NCBI GenBank assembly: GCA_049522195.1 | Contig: JBEKOB010000077.1 | Span: 1 to 19,215, forward strand | DNA: 19,215 nucleotides | Source of the DNA: UBA9647 sp049522195 | Lineage (GTDB): Bacteria > Bacteroidota > Ignavibacteria > UBA10030 | Direction: 5' to 3' | Shown here: positions 7,665 through 14,452 of the stretch, piece by piece | Layout of the letters: each line of letters opens with the position of its first letter | Position numbering within the stretch: the stretch's first letter is position 1 | Position numbers and translations under genes: made by a program | The notes under the pieces: model-generated | Database searches by the model: none | What the model was told of the DNA's origin: nothing | What the model saw: only the letters and a program-made list of their open reading frames with translations

Positions 7665-8960
7665 ATGAAGAATGTTGATTCACTTGCTGTCCCTATCACG
7701 AAACCGCAAGTAGAAACTCTTGCCTTCGATGCGCAGCTTTCCACGCTGAAGTCCGATTTCATCGCGCTGTGGCAAAACATATCAGAGGAATTCGCCCAGT
7801 TTGGGAGAGTGTACACACAGGAAGAGCAGCGAGCGACAGAAGCCAAGGTGGAAGAGACCATGATCGTTGAGAAGGATGTCGATCCGAATTCCGATGAAGC
7901 GGCACTTCAGTTGCAGCGAATGAAAGCAACGGTGCGAAGCATGGTCGTTCGATCGATGGCTCCAGAGCACAGCGATGAGACAGATGCCATACTCGGGGAG
8001 TTTTCAGAGGCTGGAGACGAGTTCGTGCGGCAGGCGCGGGTGTTCGATCCTGATCTCGGTGTCGAGGACATTTTCCAGGCACTCCGGAACCTGTGGATCA
8101 TCAACAGCATGCAAGTCGGATTCGGTCTGCCGGTTCGCGTCACTCCGTCCGGACTTGCGTACAGCCTGCTTTATCCGTACACGGATAACTACCTTGATAA
8201 CCCGTCGATCACGGGAGCCAAGAAACGAGAGTATAGTAGGAGATTCCGTGGCCGGCTTGCTGGGTTCGCAAATCCGGTCACTTCACTACTCGAGTCGAGA
8301 ACCTGGGATCTCGTGGAGATGATTGAATCGGAATTCTCACGATCGCTCTATCCCGAAGTGTACGAAAGTCTGCTCGCAATCCATGCCGGGCAGGAGAAGA
8401 GCCTTCGTCAGCACGCGATCCCGGATCGATGGGTGCAATCGGATCTGCTGGATATCAGTGTTGAGAAGGGTGGGACTTCAGTCCTGGCGGACGCTTATCT
8501 CGTCAAGGGAACACTCTCGACGGAGGAGGCAGAGTTCTCATTCGGTTATGGAGTGTTCCTTCAGTTCATTGATGACCTGCAGGATGTGGAAGAGGATTGC
8601 AGAAACGGCCATCAAACTCTTTTCACTCTGGCTGCGGCAAAGGGCGATCTTGACATGATGGCGAATCGGCTTCACAGGTTCATTGACGATGTTCTCACGT
8701 CGAGCAATTCCTGTGTTCTCAGTCGTCCGGGCACACTGACCGAGCTTGTTCGCCGAAGTTGCCATATCCTGATTCTGGAATCGATAGCCCAGAGTCCGGG
8801 ACTTTACAGCGATAGCTACTACAGGAAAGTAGAGCGGTACTCTCCGATGGGATTTGTCCAGATACGCAAATTAAATGAGAAGATGAAGGCGAGACAGAAA
8901 AAGCTAAGAAAGGTTCTCAGCAATAAACGAGTCCTGACTTTTGCCGCTGCATACGTGTGA
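7665..8960 (+). CDS. Class I isoprenoid-synthase-like protein of unknown substrate
   Basis: A largely helical, soluble 431-residue protein. Two Asp-rich segments sit 129 residues apart: YTDNYLDNP (Asp174, Asp178) and FLQFIDDLQDVEED (Asp303, Asp304, Asp307, Asp311). The second closely resembles the 'FQ..DD..D' magnesium-diphosphate motif of trans-prenyltransferases and class I terpene synthases. Lys268 lies 35 residues before it, roughly where those enzymes hold a substrate-binding Lys. The first motif is atypical (D-x3-D, closer to the squalene/phytoene synthase style) and sits ~80 residues later than usual because of an N-terminal extension of unknown role. I infer an enzyme acting on prenyl diphosphates; the product is unknown and it could be non-catalytic. 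The frame is open to a GTG at 7629, but that codon lies in a GGCAC/GTGCC hairpin, so I preferred ATG 7665. No Shine-Dalgarno is evident. Confidence 0.65.
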   Translation: MKNVDSLAVPITKPQVETLAFDAQLSTLKSDFIALWQNISEEFAQFGRVYTQEEQRATEAKVEETMIVEKDVDPNSDEAALQLQRMKATVRSMVVRSMAPEHSDETDAILGEFSEAGDEFVRQARVFDPDLGVEDIFQALRNLWIINSMQVGFGLPVRVTPSGLAYSLLYPYTDNYLDNPSITGAKKREYSRRFRGRLAGFANPVTSLLESRTWDLVEMIESEFSRSLYPEVYESLLAIHAGQEKSLRQHAIPDRWVQSDLLDISVEKGGTSVLADAYLVKGTLSTEEAEFSFGYGVFLQFIDDLQDVEEDCRNGHQTLFTLAAAKGDLDMMANRLHRFIDDVLTSSNSCVLSRPGTLTELVRRSCHILILESIAQSPGLYSDSYYRKVERYSPMGFVQIRKLNEKMKARQKKLRKVLSNKRVLTFAAAYV

Positions 8961-9316
8961 TCAATACGAAGTACTGGTTGTATGCTCTGTTTACCACGTT
9001 CCCTTCGGCGAACCGGCTAAAAAAACTGCTACTCGTAAGAACTCTGCACAAACCAACAGCAAATGAACCGTGTCCCTCGAACTTGAGAGCACGATCGCGG
9101 CTGAGAACATTGCAGATCCTTCCCCCTTGTCTGTTGTTGCCTGTGACTTGACTGGTGTGTGGCCTTCCCTTTGACCAATGCTGCTCACAATCGCGCGAAT
9201 AGGAGACCGGGCAACTTTCCATGGTTTATAATCAGGCGATGGTGCCCTGAGCTCCCCTCGGTTGATCGAACCGACGTGGAAGGGCTCGGGGCTTCAGATC
9301 TGATGATGAAAAGCGC
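8961..9316. other. Gene-free convergent intergenic region
   Basis: These 356 bases separate the plus-strand isoprenoid-like gene from the minus-strand polyprenol-kinase gene; both genes point inwards. Short open frames exist on both strands, but none has a ribosome-binding site or recognisable sequence. The only clear structure is the nested stem-loop at 9244-9292, listed separately. I see no RNA gene family or mobile element here. Confidence 0.6.
9244..9292 (+). other. Long nested stem-loop between converging operons
   Basis: GCCCTGAGCTC (9244-9254) pairs with GGGCTCGGGGC (9282-9292) as an 11-bp arm with two G-U wobbles when read as plus-strand RNA. Inside it, TCGGTT (9258-9263) and AACCGA (9269-9274) form a perfect 6-bp hairpin around a 5-base loop. 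As minus-strand RNA the outer arm is interrupted by C-A mismatches, so the structure is better suited to the plus transcript. It lies ~285 bases past the isoprenoid-like gene and ~25 bases past the polyprenol-kinase stop. With no T tract it is not a canonical terminator. A transcript-end or processing structure is the most likely role. Confidence 0.5.
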
Positions 9317-10030
9317 TTAGATAAGGGCGAAGAGATTGACGCTTGGGAGGAGAAACAGGTAAAGCGCCCACAGGACAAACCCAATGACCAGCGGGACGCT
9401 GATGTTATCGTCGATGGTTGTGGAAAGGGATTCCGTGACTGCCCCTGCGGCAGCTGCGATGATCCCCACAACGTATTCCATCAGTGATCCCTCAATCTTG
9501 GGTGCAAGAAGAACCACTACGATGGCCGAGACAAAGAAGCCTGTCGCCCCCTCGAGGGATTTCTGGAAAAACCGATGCTTGCCAAACCGTCTTCCGACAA
9601 GGGCTGAAGTGATGTCGGAGATAATGAGGATCGCGAAGGCGTTGACCGTGATGATTTTTGGAAAGATCAGCACGCAAACGATTGCTGAGAACAAAATGTT
9701 CGTCGCCCCTGTCAGCCGCTTCGATTTGGAGTCCGACTCATGCCTCCGCAGAAGCCAGCCGAACCACCGGTAGAACCAGGCCTGCGTTGGCTTGTGAAAG
9801 AATCTCGCCAGATCGATGACGAAGAAGGCGAGGAACATTGGCACCAGGAGCTCAAGGGCCAGTTCCCGCGAGATGAAATAGTAGATGATAGGGATGGAAA
9901 GCGAGCAGAGGTGAATCAGCTTCCGGATGAATTCGGATTTGTAGTCGATTGTCGCCATTGCGTGGAGAGGCTCCGACTCACCCAGCTCGTGAGTCGGAGC
10001 ATCCTTCACGTCCAAAGGTGTCTCACTCAT
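9317..10030 (-). CDS. Diacylglycerol/polyprenol (dolichol) kinase-family membrane protein
   Basis: A 237-residue integral membrane protein with about six hydrophobic helices. It has the layout of the SEC59/DGK1/VTE5 (dolichol, diacylglycerol and phytol kinase) family, which uses CTP or another NTP to phosphorylate lipid alcohols. Visible signatures are RKLIH (36-40), KRLTGATN (104-111), ISDITSALVGRRFGKHR (137-153) with KSLEGATGFF (157-166), and TESLSTTIDDNISVPLV (199-215). The Asp in 'SD' and the 'DDN..VPL' block are typical of the family. The distant CdsA/CarS cytidylyltransferases share this style of fold, so CDP-lipid formation cannot be excluded. The start at 10030 overlaps the ftsH stop (ATGA), implying coupled translation. 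The first ~25 residues are polar and unconserved, so an internal start at Met25 is possible. The lipid substrate is unknown. Confidence 0.8.
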   Translation of the reverse strand: MSETPLDVKDAPTHELGESEPLHAMATIDYKSEFIRKLIHLCSLSIPIIYYFISRELALELLVPMFLAFFVIDLARFFHKPTQAWFYRWFGWLLRRHESDSKSKRLTGATNILFSAIVCVLIFPKIITVNAFAILIISDITSALVGRRFGKHRFFQKSLEGATGFFVSAIVVVLLAPKIEGSLMEYVVGIIAAAAGAVTESLSTTIDDNISVPLVIGFVLWALYLFLLPSVNLFALI

Positions 10031-12135
10031 GCGGTTTTTTTCGGCTTGCTGTTATCAACGACCTGCTCGGGTTTGGGCTGGGCAGGCTGCGTGTTCTTTG
10101 TTCCCTGAGTTTCCGGCTCGCCGTTCTTGCGTTGGTCAACCGGGGGAAGATTTTCGCCGCGGATGAGCCTGTCGATTTCGTCGGAATCAAGGATCTCGCG
10201 CTCGAGCAATGCGTTCGAAAGCCGGTGGAGCGTTTCAATGTCATCCCGAAGGATTTTCTCGGAGCGCTTCATGGCGAGCATAATAATCTTCTTGACTTCC
10301 AAATCGATTGCGATCGCCGTGTTCTCGCTGAAGTTCCTGGTTTTCGTGATCTCGCGTCCAAGGAAGAGCTCTTCTTCCTTTGCTCCATAAGCCAGCGGTC
10401 CGAGTTTCTCGCTCATGCCCCACTCGCACACCATCTTCCGTGCGATCTCGGTCGCGCGCTCGATGTCGTTGCCGGCACCGGTCGTGAGCTGGTTGAAAAT
10501 AAGTTTCTCTGCCGCTCTTCCGCCCAATGCGTAGGTAATCATCGCGTTGAGGTAATCTTTCGAGTATGTGTGCTTCTCGTCGATCGGGAGATACGTCGTG
10601 ACTCCGAGTGCGCGGCCGCGTGGAATAATCGTTACCTTGTGCACGGGGTCAGCGTCGGGCAGATGCTTGGAGACCAGCACATGACCGGCCTCGTGATATG
10701 CTGTGACGCGCTTTTCGCGATCAGAGATAATGAGGCTCTTCCTCTCCATCCCCATCATGACTTTGTCTTTTGCGGCCTCGAAGTGAAGCATCGCGACAAC
10801 TTTGCAGTTCTGGCGCGCTGCCAGGAGGGCTGCTTCGTTCACAAGGTTCGCGATGTCGGCGCCGGAAAGCCCGGGCGTCCCTTTTGCAAGCACCTCGAGC
10901 TTCACATCTTCGGCAAGAGGAATGTTTTTCGTATGCACTCTGAAGATTCCCTCCCGTCCCTTGACGTCAGGCCTGTCGACGACAACCTGGCGGTCGAAAC
11001 GGCCGGGCCGGAGGAGGGCCGGATCGAGCACATCAGGCCTGTTCGTTGCTGCGATGATGATGACACCGCTGTTCTGCTCAAAACCATCCATCTCAACGAG
11101 AAGCTGGTTCAGGGTCTGTTCCCGCTCGTCATGTCCGCCACCGAGCCCTGCACCGCGGTGACGTCCGACAGCGTCGATTTCGTCAATGAAGATGATGCAC
11201 GGCGCGCTCTTTTTCCCCTGTTCAAACAAATCTCTCACGCGCGATGCGCCAACGCCGACAAACATCTCGACGAAGTCTGCACCGCTGATTGAGAAGAACG
11301 GCACACCTGCCTCACCGGCGACGGCACGGGCGAGAAGGGTTTTGCCGGTACCCGGAGGTCCGAGCAACAAGACACCTCGTGGAATCTTGCCTCCAAGGCG
11401 CTGGAATTTCGTAGGCTCTTTGAGGAACTCGATAATCTCCTGAAGCTCCCCTTTTGCCTCATCAGCCCCGGCGACATCTGCAAACGTCACTTTCGACATT
11501 CCTTCGGTCAGCAGCTTTGCCCTGCTTTTTCCGAAGCTGAACAACCCTTTCGTGCCGCCGGCACCAGCCTGCATGCGCCGGAAAATAATCAACCAGATGC
11601 CGATCAGGAGAATCCACGGAAGCGTGGAGATGAGAAGGCTCGTCCACGTGCTGTCTTCCTTCACGACATTGAACTTGAGCCCCTTCGCGGTCCAGATTCC
11701 GATGACTTCCTCGTTGATGGCGGAGTAAGGAAGGGTCAACCACACTTTGGTGGCACCCACGACGCGTTTCTCGTTCGTCGTAGTAATTTCCGAGGGTTCC
11801 CGAAGCTTGCCGTGGAAATCATAGTTGTTGAAATCCGACTTCTTGATAAGCGCTTCCGAAATCTTTCCATCGTTCAGCAGCTTCTGATACATCGTGAAGT
11901 TGATTTCGTACTCGGTTTCCTCTGTTTGCTTGAACGCAAGCATGATCAGATACACGGCCAGCAGGATGCCGAGCCAGCCGGCAATCATCCGGCCGACTTT
12001 GTTCCAGTTGAACTCATCCTCGCGGACAGGTTTAGGGCCCTTTTTGGGCGGTCGCGGGGGAGGGGTCCGGCGTTTCAGGCCCCCGTCCTTCTGCTTGTCA
12101 TCTGATGGTTCTTCACTATACCATTGAGAATTCAT
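10027..12135 (-). CDS. ftsH: ATP-dependent zinc metalloprotease FtsH
   Basis: Membrane-anchored AAA+ protease that degrades misassembled membrane proteins and short-lived regulators. With ATG 12135 it has 702 residues. A Pro/Lys-rich cytoplasmic head precedes transmembrane helix 1 (~48-67). A periplasmic domain, helix 2 (~167-186) and the AAA domain follow. Walker A is GPPGTGKT (259-266), Walker B is IIFIDE (314-319) and the second region of homology is ATNRPDVLDPALLRPGRFDR (363-382). The M41 protease domain has HEAGH (481-485), with a third zinc ligand probably at Asp557 in TTGAGNDIER. The tail after ~665 is Gln/Pro/Lys-rich and low complexity. An ATG six bases upstream (12141) is only 2 bases from the Shine-Dalgarno, so 12135 is preferred. 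The gene sits in the widespread tilS-hpt-ftsH block and overlaps the following lipid-kinase gene. Confidence 0.97.
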   Translation of the reverse strand: MNSQWYSEEPSDDKQKDGGLKRRTPPPRPPKKGPKPVREDEFNWNKVGRMIAGWLGILLAVYLIMLAFKQTEETEYEINFTMYQKLLNDGKISEALIKKSDFNNYDFHGKLREPSEITTTNEKRVVGATKVWLTLPYSAINEEVIGIWTAKGLKFNVVKEDSTWTSLLISTLPWILLIGIWLIIFRRMQAGAGGTKGLFSFGKSRAKLLTEGMSKVTFADVAGADEAKGELQEIIEFLKEPTKFQRLGGKIPRGVLLLGPPGTGKTLLARAVAGEAGVPFFSISGADFVEMFVGVGASRVRDLFEQGKKSAPCIIFIDEIDAVGRHRGAGLGGGHDEREQTLNQLLVEMDGFEQNSGVIIIAATNRPDVLDPALLRPGRFDRQVVVDRPDVKGREGIFRVHTKNIPLAEDVKLEVLAKGTPGLSGADIANLVNEAALLAARQNCKVVAMLHFEAAKDKVMMGMERKSLIISDREKRVTAYHEAGHVLVSKHLPDADPVHKVTIIPRGRALGVTTYLPIDEKHTYSKDYLNAMITYALGGRAAEKLIFNQLTTGAGNDIERATEIARKMVCEWGMSEKLGPLAYGAKEEELFLGREITKTRNFSENTAIAIDLEVKKIIMLAMKRSEKILRDDIETLHRLSNALLEREILDSDEIDRLIRGENLPPVDQRKNGEPETQGTKNTQPAQPKPEQVVDNSKPKKTA

Positions 12136-12143
12136 ACACATCG

Positions 12144-12149
12144 CTCCTT
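12144..12149 (-). promoter_or_regulatory. Ribosome-binding site deciding the ftsH start
   Basis: The minus strand reads AAGGAG here. Two in-frame ATG codons follow, at 12141 (2-base gap) and 12135 (8-base gap). Only the second has normal spacing, so it is taken as the start. This is one of the few strong Shine-Dalgarno sequences in the window. Confidence 0.75.
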
Positions 12150-12174
12150 CAAACTCATCGCCCCGTACTGTTGA

Positions 12175-12723
12175 TTATTCCTGCGGAGCGAGCCGATAAA
12201 TGCTCTTCAAGTTACGAACTTTTTGTGCATAGTCCAAGCCGTAGCCGATCACGAATTCGGGCGGAATCTCGAATCCCACATAATCGATGGGAAAATCAAC
12301 CTTCGCTACCGACTTCTTGAGCAACAATGTCACAACCCGGAACGATGCCGGGTTTTCTTTCTGCACAAGCCTTTTCATGAAGTCGATCGAGATTCCCGAA
12401 TCGACGACATCTTCCACGACAATGATATCCCTGCCGTCAACCTGGCAGTTAAGGTCTTTGAGCAGCCGGACCTGGCCCGACGAGATCTTCGCATCGCCGT
12501 AGCTTGAAAGCTTGAGGAAATCAACCTCGCAATCGATCGTGATCTCACGAATCAAATCGGCAAAGAAGATAAACGACCCGTTCAGAATACCGATGAAAAT
12601 AGGCACCTTTCCGCGATAGTCATCGTTGATGCGCGCCGCGATTTCTTTCACCCTGGCTTTGATTTGTTCTTCCGAAAGAAAGAGGGTGAACCGGTCGTTG
12701 TTGATCGTGATCTCGTTGGCCAT
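12175..12723 (-). CDS. hpt: Hypoxanthine(-guanine) phosphoribosyltransferase
   Basis: Purine-salvage enzyme forming IMP or GMP from hypoxanthine or guanine and PRPP. The 182-residue type I phosphoribosyltransferase shows IGILNGSFIFFADLIRE (44-60, the PPi-binding loop region), VDFLKLSSYGD (67-77), and the PRPP-binding signature DIIVVEDVVDSGISIDF (99-115), which has the two adjacent acidic residues. The base-binding hood contains VGFEIPPEFVIGYGLDYAQK (149-168). The size matches bacterial Hpt. It lies 16 bases after tilS and 39 before ftsH on the same strand, so these three are very likely one transcript. Xanthine specificity cannot be read from sequence. Confidence 0.95.
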   Translation of the reverse strand: MANEITINNDRFTLFLSEEQIKARVKEIAARINDDYRGKVPIFIGILNGSFIFFADLIREITIDCEVDFLKLSSYGDAKISSGQVRLLKDLNCQVDGRDIIVVEDVVDSGISIDFMKRLVQKENPASFRVVTLLLKKSVAKVDFPIDYVGFEIPPEFVIGYGLDYAQKVRNLKSIYRLAPQE

Positions 12724-12739
12724 TATAGTGTAGTCGAAT

Positions 12740-14137
12740 TTAATGAGAAAATATTGTAGGACCGAACTCGAGCCTGATCACGCTGTGTGTCCGGTCTGTG
12801 ACTTTGAACCGATCATCCAGTCTCTTGCCGCAAATCCATACGATATTGCCATTCGATTCGAAGATCGGAATCCTCTTCTTCTGAAGGAGCGAGATTTTTT
12901 CGTCAACGAAATAGTCGCTGATTTTCTTCCTGGCTTTCAATCCCAGTGGCATGAACCAGTCACCTTCCTCCCACGATCGGACAAGGAGGCGGTCTCCCAA
13001 TGTGCCTGCATCGACGAACTCGACACCGGGCGTTGCTCCGAGTTTCGCCGGGACCGGAATGGGAAGGCTGAGCGAGAAACGAAAATCATGAAATGCATAG
13101 GTGTGTCCGAGGGTAACCGACTCATGAAGGGGCGACTCTTCGCGCGGTTGGATAAAGCTCAGGTGGTCCCTGTCACGATACACGTGAAGGCTTTTCGAAA
13201 GTTGCACCTGACTGCCGGTTGTCAGGTCGCACAATTCCAGTACCCGCAGCACCTTGTCCGCATCAATTTCAACGGTAAGCCTTCGCAGTACTTCCAGGAC
13301 AATCGCCTCCTGAAGATAATCCGGCCTGGACCGGAGCTTAGCAATGTCGAGTAACGACGATCCATGACTGTCCTGCGTGAGCAATCCGGGAAGGACCAGC
13401 CGCACTTCGGCTGTCAGCAAGTCGTCGAGCTGACGCATGAGTCGCGACATCCGGTTCAGGGAGGGAACCACATCGAACTCTCCGGATGCCTGGATCACGG
13501 GGATGACGTTATGCCTCACGTAGTTGCGCCTGTATTCGATGGACTCATTCGAGGAATCGGTGCGATACCTGATATGATGCTCCCGGGCGTACTGCTCGAT
13601 TTCGCTTCGCCGCGCAAAGAGGAGTGGGCGGATGATGTTTCCGGCTTCGCGCCGGACCGGAATGCCGGCCAATCCGCGGATCCCGGTACCGCGAAGAGCG
13701 TTCAGCAAGACAGTCTCAGCGTTGTCGTCCGCCTGGTGCGCGGTGGCAACGCATTGTGCCCCCACCTTTTGTCGCGCTCGCTCCAGGCATTCATAGCGCA
13801 TCTGGCGTGCCGCTTCCTGTTTGGAAATGTGAGCGCTGTGCGCGAAGTCGAGGACGTTTACACGCTCGGACAAAAAGGGGATTTTCAGGGCAACTGAGAG
13901 TTCCCGAACAAATGTCTCATCGCCGTCAGATTCTTCTCCCCGCAACTGATGGTTGACATGGGCAACGGCAAGTTTGAGGTTCCAGCGCGGAAGGAGGTCG
14001 GCGAAGAGATACGTCATCACAGTCGAATCGATACCGCCGCTGACCGCTAGCATGATTGAATCACCAGGTCGCACTAATCCCGTCGATTCGATGAAACGGC
14101 CGAACTGCATCTCAAGAGTATGGTGATGTTGATTCAT
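12740..14137 (-). CDS. tilS: tRNA(Ile)-lysidine synthetase
   Basis: Modifies the CAU anticodon of tRNA-Ile2 with lysine, using ATP, so that the tRNA reads AUA codons. The 465-residue protein carries the N-type PP-loop SGGIDSTV (33-40) and the family blocks VAHVNHQLRGEESDGDE (58-73), TAHQADDNAETVLLNALRGTGIRGL (131-155) and RRNYVRHNVIP. A C-terminal extension ending around the KISDYFVDEKI motif matches the long form, which has TilS substrate-binding and C-terminal domains. The start is ATG 14137, preceded by AGGGGG (14143-14148) at a 5-base spacing. It is the first gene of the tilS-hpt-ftsH-lipid kinase series. A tRNA-Met gene with a CAT anticodon, the same anticodon as the TilS substrate tRNA, lies just upstream. 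Confidence 0.94.
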   Translation of the reverse strand: MNQHHHTLEMQFGRFIESTGLVRPGDSIMLAVSGGIDSTVMTYLFADLLPRWNLKLAVAHVNHQLRGEESDGDETFVRELSVALKIPFLSERVNVLDFAHSAHISKQEAARQMRYECLERARQKVGAQCVATAHQADDNAETVLLNALRGTGIRGLAGIPVRREAGNIIRPLLFARRSEIEQYAREHHIRYRTDSSNESIEYRRNYVRHNVIPVIQASGEFDVVPSLNRMSRLMRQLDDLLTAEVRLVLPGLLTQDSHGSSLLDIAKLRSRPDYLQEAIVLEVLRRLTVEIDADKVLRVLELCDLTTGSQVQLSKSLHVYRDRDHLSFIQPREESPLHESVTLGHTYAFHDFRFSLSLPIPVPAKLGATPGVEFVDAGTLGDRLLVRSWEEGDWFMPLGLKARKKISDYFVDEKISLLQKKRIPIFESNGNIVWICGKRLDDRFKVTDRTHSVIRLEFGPTIFSH

Positions 14138-14153
14138 CCAAACCCCCTATAAG

Positions 14154-14192
14154 AAGAATTCTTGACCCCGGTCTACAGGATCAAGAATTCTT
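14154..14192. repeat. Inverted repeat built from an EcoRI-centred palindrome, between tRNA-Met and tilS
   Basis: AAGAATTCTTGA (14154-14165) and TCAAGAATTCTT (14181-14192) are perfect 12-bp inverted complements separated by 15 bases. Each arm is itself nearly a full palindrome (CAAGAATTCTTG), so each could also be a separate dyad binding site. On the minus strand the element lies ~13 bases after the tRNA 3' end and ~17 bases before the tilS start codon. Possible roles are tRNA 3' processing, attenuation before tilS or an operator. No T tract follows it in either direction. Confidence 0.6.
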
Positions 14193-14204
14193 GTGGCTGC
14201 CTTG

Positions 14205-14278
14205 TAGCGGGGGGGGGATTCGAACCCTCGACCTACGGATTATGATTCCGACGCTCTAACCAGCTGAGCTACCCCGCC
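14205..14278 (-). tRNA. tRNA-Met (CAT), probably elongator type
   Basis: A 74-base cloverleaf read on the minus strand. The acceptor GGCGGGG pairs with CCCCGCT (G-U closing pair), the D stem is GCTC/GAGC, and the anticodon loop ATCATAA holds CAT. The T loop is TTCGAAT. The discriminator is A and CCA is not encoded. The anticodon stem lacks the three G-C pairs and the acceptor lacks the 1-72 mismatch of initiators, so this is elongator Met. The CAT anticodon could instead mark the lysidine-modified tRNA-Ile2, but the body looks more Met-like. Two oddities are a T-T mismatch at the top of the anticodon stem and an A-C mismatch in the T stem. The latter sits next to a run of nine C. Confidence 0.9.
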
Positions 14279-14284
14279 AATGAA

Positions 14285-14316
14285 ATTGTCGATTGCCAAT
14301 TTTCGATTGTCGATTG
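14285..14316. repeat. Short direct repeat ATTGTCGATTG x2
   Basis: The same 11-base unit occurs at 14285-14295 and 14306-14316, a 21-base period or about two helical turns. A further CGATTG-like remnant lies between them. It is just upstream of the tRNA-Met gene on the minus strand, where promoter or activator sites would be expected. The style (ATTGTC-ATTG) resembles the CAATTGTCAATTG segment at 7527-7539. I see no clear promoter boxes. Confidence 0.4.
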
Positions 14317-14370
14317 CGCGTTTTTCGCGTCCTGCCGATTTCTGGCGGGATTGACCCTTCAGACAGAAAC

Positions 14371-14393
14371 AAAAAATGACCCTTGGAAGGTCA
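14371..14393 (-). terminator. Putative intrinsic terminator of the integrase-core gene
   Basis: Read on the minus strand, TGACC (14393-14389) and GGTCA (14381-14377) form a 5-bp stem around a 7-base loop, followed directly by six T (14376-14371). It lies ~60 bases after the stop codon of the integrase-core gene and ~93 bases before the tRNA-Met. The stem is short, so termination is probably weak, but position and T tract are right. Confidence 0.5.
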
Positions 14394-14452
14394 ATCTGAT
14401 GAACTCTGGGAATCAGAATGCGAGGATAAGATACGTCAGAAGGCCAAAAAAA

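Noticed and set aside
8957..9151. Small open frame starting with GTG overlapping the isoprenoid-like gene stop
   Set aside because: The GTGA overlap is tempting, but the 64-residue sequence has no hydrophobic or domain pattern and its composition differs from the neighbouring genes.
9949..11292. Very long open frame (447 codons) on the plus strand opposite ftsH and the lipid kinase
   Set aside because: It is antisense to strongly conserved ftsH codons, has no recognisable domain or ribosome-binding site, and is explained by codon bias of the true gene.
12743..13897. Two long plus-strand open frames opposite tilS
   Set aside because: Both mirror tilS, are separated by a stop and have no protein-family signature.
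14205..14278. Reading the CAT tRNA as tRNA-Ile2 (the TilS substrate)
   Set aside because: Neighbouring tilS makes it attractive, but the acceptor and D-arm sequence look like elongator tRNA-Met. Only a covariance-model score could change this.
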